This document shows, in pieces, positions 1-6,843 of a stretch of DNA of 9,972 nucleotides. How positions within the stretch are numbered: the first letter of the stretch is position 1; the number at the start of each line of letters is the position of its first letter. The position numbers and the translations under genes were made by a program. The DNA comes from BMS3ABIN04 sp965554225 (lineage in GTDB: Bacteria > Bacteroidota > Ignavibacteria > Ignavibacteriales > Melioribacteraceae): positions 1 through 9,972 of the forward strand of contig CBEVZC010000115.1 in NCBI GenBank assembly GCA_965554225.1, given 5' to 3'. The notes under the pieces were generated by a model that saw nothing but the letters and a program-made list of their open reading frames with translations, had not been told where the DNA came from and made no database searches.

Positions 1-2
1 TA

Positions 3-485
3 GATACAAATTGGACTTTGGGATGGTTCTTAGGTACTAGAATAGAAACAGCTTTGGGGAATTATAAATTGGCAAAAGAGTACAGTGATAAGTATATGGC
101 AATTGCAAATGTTAAACCGGAATATTTTTATGCTTATTTTTTGATGAAACTAAATCAGTCCGATTCTGCAATGAAAATTTTAAAAAGAGAAAAACAATCC
201 TATGTTGAATATATTAAAGAAAATCCTGATGCTACAAATTTAGATTTTATTGCTTTAGCTGAAATTTATGCTATTCTAAGCGAAAAAGAAAATGCTTTCA
301 AATTTTGGTCTGCTGCAATTAATAAAGGATATACTGGAATAGATCGTACCAGATATTATCCCTTTCTAGATCCGTTAAAAACAGATTCCCGCTACAATTT
401 ATTAATAAAGAAAATGCAAAGCAGAATAGATTCAATGAAAAATATTATTAAAGAAAAATATCCTACCTATAAAATTTGTAAATAA
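3..485 (+). CDS. TPR-containing protein, C-terminal part only (5' end outside window); paralogue of the TolB-like/TPR protein at 6934-8802
   Basis: The frame is open from the left edge (codons from position 3 read DTNWT...) to the TAA at 483-485, so the gene begins outside the window. The TTG at 18 is an internal codon, not a credible start. The visible ~160 residues align along their whole length with residues ~464-617 of the 6934-8802 product. Shared marks are a TPR-like helix phrase GNYKLAK, a YAIL helix, the block YPFLDPLK (YPYLDSVK in the paralogue) and the terminal RIDSMK. A tail like LKTDSRYNLLIKKM closes many TolB-like/TPR proteins, by family knowledge. By analogy the missing part should carry membrane segments, a TolB-like domain and TPRs, but this is inferred. 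No catalytic residues are visible; the likely role is protein-protein interaction, perhaps with a sigma factor encoded upstream. Confidence 0.85.
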   Translation, partial: DTNWTLGWFLGTRIETALGNYKLAKEYSDKYMAIANVKPEYFYAYFLMKLNQSDSAMKILKREKQSYVEYIKENPDATNLDFIALAEIYAILSEKENAFKFWSAAINKGYTGIDRTRYYPFLDPLKTDSRYNLLIKKMQSRIDSMKNIIKEKYPTYKICK

Positions 486-559
486 CTCTTACGTTTCTAT
501 AATATTCATTACAGTTTGCTATATCTTTAAATAATATTTACACAGGACTCCTAATTTAA

Positions 560-811
560 TCCGGAAGTACTTTTACAAATAATTTCGATGCTAATGATAT
601 CTTGTGGCAGCTTGGTTTCTTTGCCTATAACTTATCTGTGATGATGCGTTATAAAATCAAAAAATATTGGAGACAAGAACACAATACTTTTAGAGACCAG
701 TTTATTAACGTTCCGGCTAAAATTGTACGCTCCGGCAGAACCAACAGAATGAAGATTTACGAATCGTGTTATTTCCGAGAGCATTGGGAATACTTCTGTG
801 AACTTATCTAA
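560..811 (+). pseudogene. C-terminal remnant of an IS1380-like DDE transposase
   Basis: The frame after the stop at 557-559 encodes about 83 residues to the TAA at 809-811. It reads NNFDANDILWQLGFFAYNLS, then an RYKIKKYWRQ stretch, then VPAKIVRSGR and REHWEYFCELI. The AYNL helix, the 'VP.KIVR.GR' strand and the final hydrophobic tail match the C-terminal end of IS1380-type transposases (DDE_Tnp_1 superfamily). The catalytic DDE core and the N-terminal part are absent, since the whole frame covers only about the last fifth of such a protein. There is no ribosome binding site, and TTG 602 is the only early start-like codon. I did not find convincing terminal inverted repeats. This is therefore an inactive fossil of a past insertion. 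The family is recalled from motif resemblance without a database search. Confidence 0.68.
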
Positions 812-1076
812 ACAGCAAATATCAGCATCAGAAAATTGGAAATCTTATTACCAGGGTAAACTACTCCCTTTTTACGCAAATTCTCCCTTCTATCTATAGT
901 ATTTCTGTAAAATTATTCCATCAAACTAATAATTCTTCAACATAAAAGGTTTTTTGTAAATAGTTTCATTAGAATTCAGTTCTTTTCAAGTTTTGTAGTT
1001 TCGTTTTAGTTTTTTTTAGGTAATATAGAAAGTGAAGGTAAGCAAATCAATAGAGAGTAAAAATCTTTCATAAAAA

Positions 1077-1094
1077 CACTTTGGTATCAAAGTG
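1077..1094. promoter_or_regulatory. Perfect 7-bp-arm palindrome (CACTTTG-N4-CAAAGTG), candidate operator or leader hairpin
   Basis: CACTTTG at 1077-1083 is the exact reverse complement of CAAAGTG at 1088-1094, with a GTAT loop at 1084-1087. It lies about 210 bp upstream of the first efflux gene. No T run follows (AAACCCTAAG comes next), so it does not look like an intrinsic terminator. An 18-bp dyad of this kind is compatible with a dimeric repressor or activator site, or with a small RNA hairpin in a long 5' leader. No regulator gene lies next to it, so the function is inference. Confidence 0.4.
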
Positions 1095-1136
1095 AAACCC
1101 TAAGTGAATTCAATGCGAATTAATTATCTTATTACT

Positions 1137-1160
1137 AGGGGAGAATCGCCATTCTCTCTT
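1137..1160. repeat. Stable hairpin, 10-bp stem with CGCC loop
   Basis: AGGGGAGAAT at 1137-1146 pairs with ATTCTCTCTT at 1151-1160 around the loop CGCC at 1147-1150. The inner six pairs (GAGAAT/ATTCTC) are perfect Watson-Crick, and the outer four include two G-U wobbles, so RNA folds better than DNA here. The sequence after it is CCTCTTAAAC, without a U tract, so it is not a standard intrinsic terminator. It sits about 145 bp before the efflux adaptor start and could be a leader-RNA structure, or a left-over end of a mobile element. Confidence 0.4.
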
Positions 1161-1303
1161 CCTCTTAAACTTACATTCAAAAATTATTACATTACAAAGA
1201 CGAAATTTGTTTTTCTACTTAAATTTAAAAGAATAAAAATATTTGGGTTTTTTACTTTTGTTCATATCCTCTTGTCTAATGTATAAAATCTTATGGAGTC
1301 AAG

Positions 1304-2551
1304 ATGAAAAAAATATTGGCAGCAACTTTATTTATCATAATCGCAGCTTCAGCAGTATGGTATTTTTTTATTAAAAGCGATGAATATAATAAGGGTACAT
1401 TTACATTTGCTGAAATATCAAGAGGGGACATAAGTAACACAATTACTAGTACCGGGACTCTTGAAGCACTTTTAACTATAGATGTTGGTACTCAGGTTTC
1501 CGGAAAGATTAAAAAAATATTTGTGGATTTTAACAGTAACGTAAAAAAGGGACAAATTCTGGCAATATTGGATACAACTTCTCTTGCTCTTCAAGTCAGC
1601 GATGCTCAGTCCGGTTTACTAAAGGCTCAAGCACAATATGAACAGGCAAAAGTCCAGTATAATAACAGCAAAGTATTATATGATAAAGCATTCCTATCTG
1701 AAGTTGATTTCCTAACATCTAAAACTGCACTGGAAATAGCTCTTTCAAATCTTCAATCCGCAAAAACAACTTTACAAAGAGCAAGAACAAATCTCGGATA
1801 TGCTTATATATATTCTCCGATAAGCGGAAAGATAATAAGCAGAAATGTAGAAGAAGGACAAACTGTCGCTGCAAGTTTCCAGGCTCCCACATTGTTTTTA
1901 ATCGCGGAGGATCTTTCGAAGATGCAAATCTTAGCTGCGGTTGATGAAAGTGATATTGGACAAATAAAGGTAGGCCAAGATGCAAAATTTTCTGTACAGG
2001 CATATCCGGATAAGCAATTTGATGGGAAAGTAGTTCAAACAAGATTAAATTCTCAAGTAGTTTCAAATGTAGTAAATTATACTGTCGTTATACACTCTGA
2101 AAACAAAGATAATCTACTTCTTCCTGGAATGACTGCGACTATAGATTTTTATATTCAGCAGGTTAAAGATGTTCTTTTAATTCCGAATTCAGCATTAAAA
2201 TTTCAGCCGACAGAAGATATGCTGACTGAATATAAATCTGAAATGAAAAATTCTCCTAATAATAATACCGGTTTTAGAAGGAATAAAGCATTTAATTCAA
2301 ATAACAGAGGCGGAATTAGAAACAACAAAAATAATATAGGAAGAGTTTGGTATCTAAATGTTAAAAGTGAGCCGAGAGTGAGTATGGCTGTTTTGGGATT
2401 GACGGATGGGAAAAATACAGAAATAGTTAGAAGCCGAACATTGAAAGAAGGGATGAAGGTTATTACCAGTATAATAAGCGGAGATGAAAGTCAGACAAAT
2501 TACCAAAACGTATTAAATTCCAGGAAAGGTTTACCGCGTGGCTTAAGATAA
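1304..2551 (+). CDS. Periplasmic adaptor (membrane fusion protein), MacA/HlyD family
   Basis: This protein bridges an inner-membrane ABC transporter and a TolC-type channel. Residues 4-22 form a single N-terminal membrane anchor after MKK. A first lipoyl half-motif follows at ~58-90 (VGTQVSGKIKKIFVDFNSNV), then a helical hairpin rich in A, Q, L and K at ~92-163. The second lipoyl half is at ~166-200 (YIYSPISGKIISRNVEEGQT), then a beta-barrel to ~285 with LLPGMTATI, and a membrane-proximal domain starting at LIPNSAL. This order and the 415-residue length fit MacA-like adaptors. An Asn/Arg/Gly-rich stretch at ~315-346 interrupts the membrane-proximal domain and is unusual. ATG 1304 is supported by TGGAG at 1294-1298. 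It is the first gene of a four-gene operon, 14 bp before the ATPase. I leave the symbol blank because macrolide export is not shown by sequence. Confidence 0.93.
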   Translation: MKKILAATLFIIIAASAVWYFFIKSDEYNKGTFTFAEISRGDISNTITSTGTLEALLTIDVGTQVSGKIKKIFVDFNSNVKKGQILAILDTTSLALQVSDAQSGLLKAQAQYEQAKVQYNNSKVLYDKAFLSEVDFLTSKTALEIALSNLQSAKTTLQRARTNLGYAYIYSPISGKIISRNVEEGQTVAASFQAPTLFLIAEDLSKMQILAAVDESDIGQIKVGQDAKFSVQAYPDKQFDGKVVQTRLNSQVVSNVVNYTVVIHSENKDNLLLPGMTATIDFYIQQVKDVLLIPNSALKFQPTEDMLTEYKSEMKNSPNNNTGFRRNKAFNSNNRGGIRNNKNNIGRVWYLNVKSEPRVSMAVLGLTDGKNTEIVRSRTLKEGMKVITSIISGDESQTNYQNVLNSRKGLPRGLR

Positions 2552-2565
2552 CCGGAGAAAATAGA

Positions 2566-3312
2566 TTGAATAAGATAATAATTAAAGCTGTTGATTTAAC
2601 AAAAATTTATAACGTTGGTTCGGTTAATGTTCCAGCTCTTAATGCAGTTAGTTTTGATATCGAAGAAGGTGAATTTGTTGCAATAATGGGAGCTTCAGGG
2701 TCTGGTAAATCGACATTAATGAATTTACTCGGTTGTTTGGACAGCCCTACTTCCGGAGAATATTTCCTTGATGGCGTTAATACCAGTAAGTTGACGAAAA
2801 ATGAATATGCTAGAATCAGAAATCAAAAAATCGGTTTTGTTTTTCAGGGGTTCAATCTTTTACCAAGAACCACAGCTTTGGAAAATGTAGAACTCCCATT
2901 AATGTATGATCGAGACAACAGAATTAAAAACCTAAATAAAAAAGCAAAAGAAGTATTAGAGAGAGTAGGATTGGCTGATAGAATTTATCATGAACCAAAT
3001 CAACTTTCCGGTGGTCAGAAGCAAAGAGTTGCAATTGCAAGATCTTTAATTAATGAACCGTCATTAATCTTAGCAGATGAACCAACCGGGAATTTGGACA
3101 GCAAAATGTCTATAGAGGTTCTCAGTCTTTTCCAAAAATTGAACGATCAGGGTATTACAATAGTACTTGTAACTCACGAAAGTGATTTTGCAAAATTTGC
3201 TAATCGAATTATCTTATTAAAAGATGGGAAGAAAGAAAAAGATTCTATTGTCCAAAACAGACTATTAGCAAATGAAGAACTGTTGAGAATTGAAAAAGAA
3301 CAGGTAGAATAA
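2566..3312 (+). CDS. ABC transporter ATP-binding protein, MacB/LolD type
   Basis: This cytoplasmic ATPase subunit powers the permease encoded next. All nucleotide-binding motifs are intact: Walker A GASGSGKST at residues 42-50, Q-loop Gln94 in GFVFQGFNLLP, signature LSGGQKQR at 147-154, Walker B LILADE at 167-172 followed by PTGNLD (D-loop), and the switch His204 in LVTHE. The GFVFQ-FNLLP wording and the TGNLD motif are typical of the LolD/FtsE/MacB group. At 248 residues it is a stand-alone NBD, whereas E. coli MacB carries NBD and permease in one chain. The start is TTG at 2566, supported by GGAG at 2554-2557. The only ATG near the N-terminus lies inside Walker A, so a TTG start is required. 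It begins 14 bp after the adaptor stop and ends 15 bp before the permease. Confidence 0.95.
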   Translation: MNKIIIKAVDLTKIYNVGSVNVPALNAVSFDIEEGEFVAIMGASGSGKSTLMNLLGCLDSPTSGEYFLDGVNTSKLTKNEYARIRNQKIGFVFQGFNLLPRTTALENVELPLMYDRDNRIKNLNKKAKEVLERVGLADRIYHEPNQLSGGQKQRVAIARSLINEPSLILADEPTGNLDSKMSIEVLSLFQKLNDQGITIVLVTHESDFAKFANRIILLKDGKKEKDSIVQNRLLANEELLRIEKEQVE

Positions 3313-3327
3313 AGACAGAAGGTTAAC

Positions 3328-4545
3328 ATGCAAATAAAGAATATTTTGAAAGTTGCAATAAAAAGTATTTTTAAATCCAGGATGAGAAGTCTTTTAACTG
3401 CACTTGGTATTATAATAGGTATTGCCTCAGTTGTTGTGATGGTAGCTATCGGTGATGGTGCACAAATGCAAGTAGAGCAGCAGATTTCTGCATTAGGCTC
3501 AAATCTTCTAATTATTTTCCCCGGTTCAAGCGGTTCTCATGGAGTCCGGGGCGGAGCCGGATCATTTAATAGATTTACAATGAAAGATGTTGATAAAATA
3601 AAACAAGATGCTACCTTGATAAAGGCTGTTTCTCCAGTTGTAAGAAGCGGGGGACAGGTAATTGGAGGTGTTGGAAACTGGAATACTCAAATTTTGGGTG
3701 TCGCCCCTAATTATTTAGAAATTAGAGATTGGCCGCTGGTTTCCGGTGATTTTTTTATGGAAAGAGATGTTTTATCCAGATCAAAAGTAGCTGTTTTAGG
3801 TCAAACGGTTGTAAAACAATTATTTCCTAATGAAGATCCAATTGGTCAAAAAATTAGGATCAGAAATGTGCCTTTCAAAGTAATTGCTGTGCTTTCTGCT
3901 AAGGGACAAAGCGGAATGGGGAATGATAACGATGATGTAATATTTGCTCCTTCAACCACAGTTTTGGATAGATTAACGGGAAGGAGATATATCAGTTATA
4001 TTCAAGCCAGTGCCATATCCTTCCCGCAAATTGCTGAAGCACAGAAGCAGCTTGAAAATATAATGCGTGAGGCTCATAAAATCAGACCGGGGGAAAACGA
4101 TGATTTTACGATCAGGAATCAAGCTGATATTACAGAGGCTGCAACACAAACTTCAAAAGTATTAACTATTCTATTAGCATCAGTTGCCGGAGTTTCCTTA
4201 ATAGTGGGCGGGATTGGAATAATGAATATTATGCTCGTTTCGGTTACTGAGCGAACTAAAGAAATTGGAATACGTTTATCTGTTGGGGCAAGGACTTCCG
4301 ATATACTTATACAATTTTTAACTGAATCTATTGTCCTAAGTTTAGCAGGCGGATTAATTGGGGTCTTATTATCGTTCGGAATAGTATATATTTTAAATAT
4401 TTATACAAGTCAATTGGCTTATATAAGACCTGAAATACTAATTATTGCCGTAAGTTTTGCAGGAATTATAGGCATCTTCTTTGGTTTTTATCCTGCGCGT
4501 AAAGCAGCAAATTTGAATCCAATTGATGCATTAAGGTATGAATGA
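3328..4545 (+). CDS. ABC transporter permease, MacB/FtsX type
   Basis: This is the inner-membrane permease of the tripartite pump, working by the mechanotransmission scheme described for MacB-type transporters. The topology is the expected one. TM1 is at ~21-41 (LLTALGIIIGIASVVVMVAI), a large periplasmic MacB_PCD-type domain covers ~45-275, and three C-terminal TMs lie at ~278-304, ~330-356 and ~369-389. Family marks include IGDGAQMQVEQQI, the Gly/Ser-rich PGSSGSHGVRGGAG loop, GGIGIMNIMLVSVTERTKEI with the coupling-helix region TERTKEIGIR after TM2, and the terminal FYPARKAANLNPIDALRYE. The 405 residues are normal for an unfused permease. AGAAGG at 3317-3322 is the ribosome binding site for ATG 3328. 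It lies 15 bp after its ATPase and 30 bp before the outer membrane channel gene. Confidence 0.95.
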   Translation: MQIKNILKVAIKSIFKSRMRSLLTALGIIIGIASVVVMVAIGDGAQMQVEQQISALGSNLLIIFPGSSGSHGVRGGAGSFNRFTMKDVDKIKQDATLIKAVSPVVRSGGQVIGGVGNWNTQILGVAPNYLEIRDWPLVSGDFFMERDVLSRSKVAVLGQTVVKQLFPNEDPIGQKIRIRNVPFKVIAVLSAKGQSGMGNDNDDVIFAPSTTVLDRLTGRRYISYIQASAISFPQIAEAQKQLENIMREAHKIRPGENDDFTIRNQADITEAATQTSKVLTILLASVAGVSLIVGGIGIMNIMLVSVTERTKEIGIRLSVGARTSDILIQFLTESIVLSLAGGLIGVLLSFGIVYILNIYTSQLAYIRPEILIIAVSFAGIIGIFFGFYPARKAANLNPIDALRYE

Positions 4546-4575
4546 AATTAATGTAAATATAACCCGGGTAATAAA

Positions 4576-5904
4576 ATGAAATCAATTTATTATGCAGCAA
4601 TTTATTTCTTATTATTTTCATCAATTCTCTTCTCACAAAGTAAAGCTTTATCTTTAAATGATGCAATTAAAATTGCGCTAAACAATAATTCAACCCTTGT
4701 TAAAAACACTAATAATATAGAAACTTTTAAATCACAAATTAAAAATGCATACGGAAATTTGCTGCCTAAGTTAAGTTTAAGCAGCGGATGGAACTGGCAA
4801 AGAGTTAGTGATAAAGGCGGTGAAAAGCAGGTGGATTTTTTTGGAGGAGAAACAACTTTACCGCCTTCACAGATTGATACTAGAAATTATTCGATATCTG
4901 CCAGCGGTAATGTAACTTTGTTTGATGGTTTATCAAATATTAACAACATCAAACAAAAAGAAAATAATTATAAATCTGCACACTATGATTTACAAAAACT
5001 TAAAGAAGATATTATACTTCAAACGGTACAATTATATTTTGTAATTATTAGTAACGATTCCTTAGTAAACTATCAGGACAAAAACTTAAAATATAATCAG
5101 GAACTTTTAGAAGAAATTAGAGAAAAACAAAAATTAAAAATGGTAACACTTGCAGATGTTTATTCTCAAGAAGCCCAAACCGCTAATGCAGAATTGTCAT
5201 TTTTACAGGCAAAGAATAATCTGGAAAAATCAAAAATATCATTATTAAACTTTCTTTCAATTGATATAAGCACTAAATATAGTTACAGCTTACCGGTTGA
5301 GAGTGTTTACGATACAAGGTTGGATTATCAAGATATTAAATACTTATATAATGTTGCTTTGGAAAACAGATCAGACTATCAAAGTCAAAAGTATAAAATT
5401 CAAAGCAACGAAAACCAATTGAATATTGCACGTTCTGGATTTTACCCTAAACTTAGTGGTAATTATAGAGCTTCGACAAGTGCTACAGATATAAATAATC
5501 TGTTCGGACGAAAAAATTACTCTTTGGGATTATCTTTGAATGTTCCGATATTTTCAAATTGGAGTACTGAAACTTCTATACAATCCGCAAAGGTTTCATT
5601 AGAAAATAGTAATGAAGATTTACATGCTTTGCAAAGGCAAATACAGTCCGACGTAACCAATGCAGTACTCGATCTGCGGACAAGTAAATTACAATTAAAT
5701 GTTTCAAAAAAAGCATTAAAAGCTTCAAAGGAAAGCTGGGATATAAAAAAGGAAAGCTATTTGTTAGGTAATGTTACATATATTGATTTACAGCAAACAT
5801 ATAATAATTATCTCCAGGCACAAAATAATTTTATCCAGGCTCAATATGATTATCATACAAAGCAGTATACTATGCTAAGTTCTATTGGAAAATTAAAAAT
5901 GTAA
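4576..5904 (+). CDS. TolC-like outer membrane efflux protein (OEP family)
   Basis: This is the outer membrane channel completing the pump. A signal peptide spans roughly residues 1-24 (MKSIYYAAIYFLLFSSILFS, then QSKA). The mature protein opens with LSLNDAIKIALNNNSTLVKN, the classic first OEP repeat. The second repeat begins near residue 250 (DIKYLYNVALENRSDYQSQK) and includes ARSGFYPKLSGNYRAS. Long stretches are coiled-coil-like and rich in Q, N, K and L (for example ~115-225 and ~340-430), as expected for the alpha-barrel. The length of 442 residues is normal. It lies 30 bp after the permease, with the perfect 8-bp palindrome ACCCGGGT at 4562-4569 in the gap; its GGG could act as a weak ribosome binding site. 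It is the last gene of the operon and converges with the sigma factor gene. Close alternatives are other OEP proteins of RND pumps, but its neighbours indicate ABC efflux. Confidence 0.93.
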   Translation: MKSIYYAAIYFLLFSSILFSQSKALSLNDAIKIALNNNSTLVKNTNNIETFKSQIKNAYGNLLPKLSLSSGWNWQRVSDKGGEKQVDFFGGETTLPPSQIDTRNYSISASGNVTLFDGLSNINNIKQKENNYKSAHYDLQKLKEDIILQTVQLYFVIISNDSLVNYQDKNLKYNQELLEEIREKQKLKMVTLADVYSQEAQTANAELSFLQAKNNLEKSKISLLNFLSIDISTKYSYSLPVESVYDTRLDYQDIKYLYNVALENRSDYQSQKYKIQSNENQLNIARSGFYPKLSGNYRASTSATDINNLFGRKNYSLGLSLNVPIFSNWSTETSIQSAKVSLENSNEDLHALQRQIQSDVTNAVLDLRTSKLQLNVSKKALKASKESWDIKKESYLLGNVTYIDLQQTYNNYLQAQNNFIQAQYDYHTKQYTMLSSIGKLKM

Positions 5905-6279
5905 TTTATCATAATTCGAATTCAAAAGAATTTGTGCGAAATGTGCTTGGAAAATTTATCTAATACATTGTGCGTTCAAATAAAAATGTAAATCTTTAAA
6001 AAATGTTTATATTTTATTTCCGTTAATTTTATACGTACTTTTTTCTACTTCACTCTGATAGTATCTTTTGCTTTTAGTATAGTAGTGCCAAATGCTGGTT
6101 TGCTTTTATTTAATAATTGATTACAATTTTACTTGTATCTGAATTATCTGGAATAAACTTTCGGATGTATGTGATTATTTTTAATAACATTTTTAATATA
6201 TTTAACTTGATATTTATTAAAAGAGAAATTCACAAATAAAAAATGGAGAAAAAATGAAAAGGATTAAATTTGTAGAATA
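5905..6279. other. Intergenic region between the efflux operon and the convergent sigma factor gene
   Basis: No substantial gene is visible in these 375 bases on either strand. The left end holds a weak hairpin (5917-5934). The middle is very AT-rich with T runs, for example TACTTTTTTCTAC near 6035-6047. The right end holds a good-looking ribosome binding site and ATG opening a 14-codon frame that runs into the sigma factor gene (listed separately). For two convergent genes a 375-base gap is long, so this may be the place where another gene decayed or where a junction lies. Confidence 0.5.
5917..5934 (+). terminator. Weak hairpin after the efflux operon, possible transcription end
   Basis: CGAATTC at 5917-5923 pairs with GAATTTG at 5928-5934 (one G-U) around an AAAA loop, 12 bases after the stop codon of the outer membrane channel gene. 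No U tract follows (TGCGAAATG), so efficient intrinsic termination is doubtful. Its position at the end of the operon is the main argument. Confidence 0.25.
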
Positions 6280-6298
6280 TTATCCCATTTCGCGATAA
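6254..6298 (+). CDS. Possible 14-residue peptide or fossil gene start with a strong ribosome binding site
   Basis: TGGAG at 6244-6248 is followed by an A-rich spacer and ATG at 6254. This resembles the adaptor's start (TGGAG at 1294-1298 then ATGAAAAAAAT). The frame reads MKRIKFVEYYPISR and stops at TAA 6296-6298, inside the last codons of the sigma factor gene on the other strand. The MKRIKF opening looks like an ordinary N-terminus whose remainder has been lost, suggesting a rearrangement junction. A genuine small peptide or chance are the alternatives. No function can be assigned. Confidence 0.25.
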   Translation: MKRIKFVEYYPISR

Positions 6299-6843
6299 AG
6301 CCAGGGTTTGGCAAACTTCCAATCGCGCTTAACTGTTGCTACTGAAACGTCTAAAACTTCTGCTGTTTCTTCTAATGAAAGACCGGAGAAAAATCTTAGC
6401 TCTACTACTTTTGAGGATCTCTCTCCCAAAGCTTCAAGTTTGTTTAAGGCATCATTTAAATTTAAGATCTGTTCTTCCGATTCACCTACAATAATGTTGG
6501 CTTCTTCTAATGGAAGTTGGGTTTTTCCTTTTCCTCGTTTTAATGATTTTTTCCCCCTGGCATAATCCACTAAAATTTGACGCATTGACTTTGCTGCTAT
6601 TCGAAAGAAGTGATATCTACTCTCCCAAGAAAGTTGATTAGAACCAATTAGTTTTAAGTAAGCTTCGTGAACAAGTTCTGTAGTCTGTAATGTATGCTTT
6701 CTGTATTCGTTTCTCAAATATTTAGAGGATATTTTTCTAAGTTCATTATAAACAATGGGAAAAATTTCATCTAAAGCAATATTGTCTCCTTTAGTAACTT
6801 GGTTTAGAAGAATTGTTATATTATTCGGCTTCGTCTGATGCAA
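6280..6843 (-). CDS. ECF sigma-70 factor, TIGR02999 / Sigma70_ECF type
   Basis: This is an alternative sigma factor directing RNA polymerase to a dedicated promoter set. Region 2 lies at ~25-97: LDEIFPIVYNELRKISSKYL, then HTLQTTELVHEAYLKL, then HFFRIAAKSMRQILVDYARG. Region 4 lies at ~130-183, with the helix-turn-helix LSLEETAEVLDVSVATVKRD and the tail WKFAKPWLYREM. The phrases TLQTTELVHEAYLKL, VDYARGKKSLKRG and VELRFFSGLSLEETAEVL are hallmarks of the TIGR02999 family, and 187 residues is normal length. The start is TTG at 6843. The frame is closed by a stop just upstream (6856-6858) and no ATG lies near the conserved N-terminus. No Shine-Dalgarno is visible before it. It is divergent from the TolB/TPR gene across 90 bp. 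No anti-sigma gene is adjacent, so the TolB/TPR protein is the obvious candidate partner, by inference. Confidence 0.95.
   Translation of the reverse strand: MHQTKPNNITILLNQVTKGDNIALDEIFPIVYNELRKISSKYLRNEYRKHTLQTTELVHEAYLKLIGSNQLSWESRYHFFRIAAKSMRQILVDYARGKKSLKRGKGKTQLPLEEANIIVGESEEQILNLNDALNKLEALGERSSKVVELRFFSGLSLEETAEVLDVSVATVKRDWKFAKPWLYREMG

Larger units (their letters stand above)
812..1303. other. Gene-poor region upstream of the efflux operon
   Basis: No convincing protein-coding gene is visible in these 492 bases. A 60-codon frame at 1104-1286 opens with GTG, has no ribosome binding site, has a low-complexity F/K/I-rich composition and spans a hairpin, so I do not call it. The stretch is rich in T runs (for example around 1009-1018) and holds two well-paired hairpins, listed separately. 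A possible sigma70-like promoter just before the operon is TTGTTC at 1258-1263, an 18-base spacer and TATAAA at 1282-1287. It would start transcription almost on top of the ribosome binding site, which makes it doubtful. The left part may be decayed transposon flank, because it follows the transposase remnant. Confidence 0.5.

Noticed and set aside
18..20. TTG as a start of the leftmost protein
   Set aside because: The frame is open upstream to the window edge and the homology with the 6934-8802 product continues through it, so the codon is internal.
855..879. AGGG ... CCCT followed by TTTTT, terminator-like
   Set aside because: The stem is only four base pairs with a nine-base loop, too weak to support a terminator call.
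1104..1286. 60-codon open frame on the plus strand
   Set aside because: GTG start without a ribosome binding site, low-complexity F/K/I composition and no recognisable domain; it spans a hairpin that looks regulatory.
1719..2066. 115-codon open frame on the minus strand
   Set aside because: It lies wholly inside the adaptor gene, whose plus-strand product has clear family motifs across the same bases.
4466..4666. 66-codon open frame on the minus strand
   Set aside because: Antisense to the end of the permease gene and the signal peptide of the outer membrane channel; no motifs.
6308..6565. 85-codon open frame on the plus strand
   Set aside because: Antisense to the sigma factor region 4 coding sequence; Ser/Phe-rich composition typical of a shadow frame.
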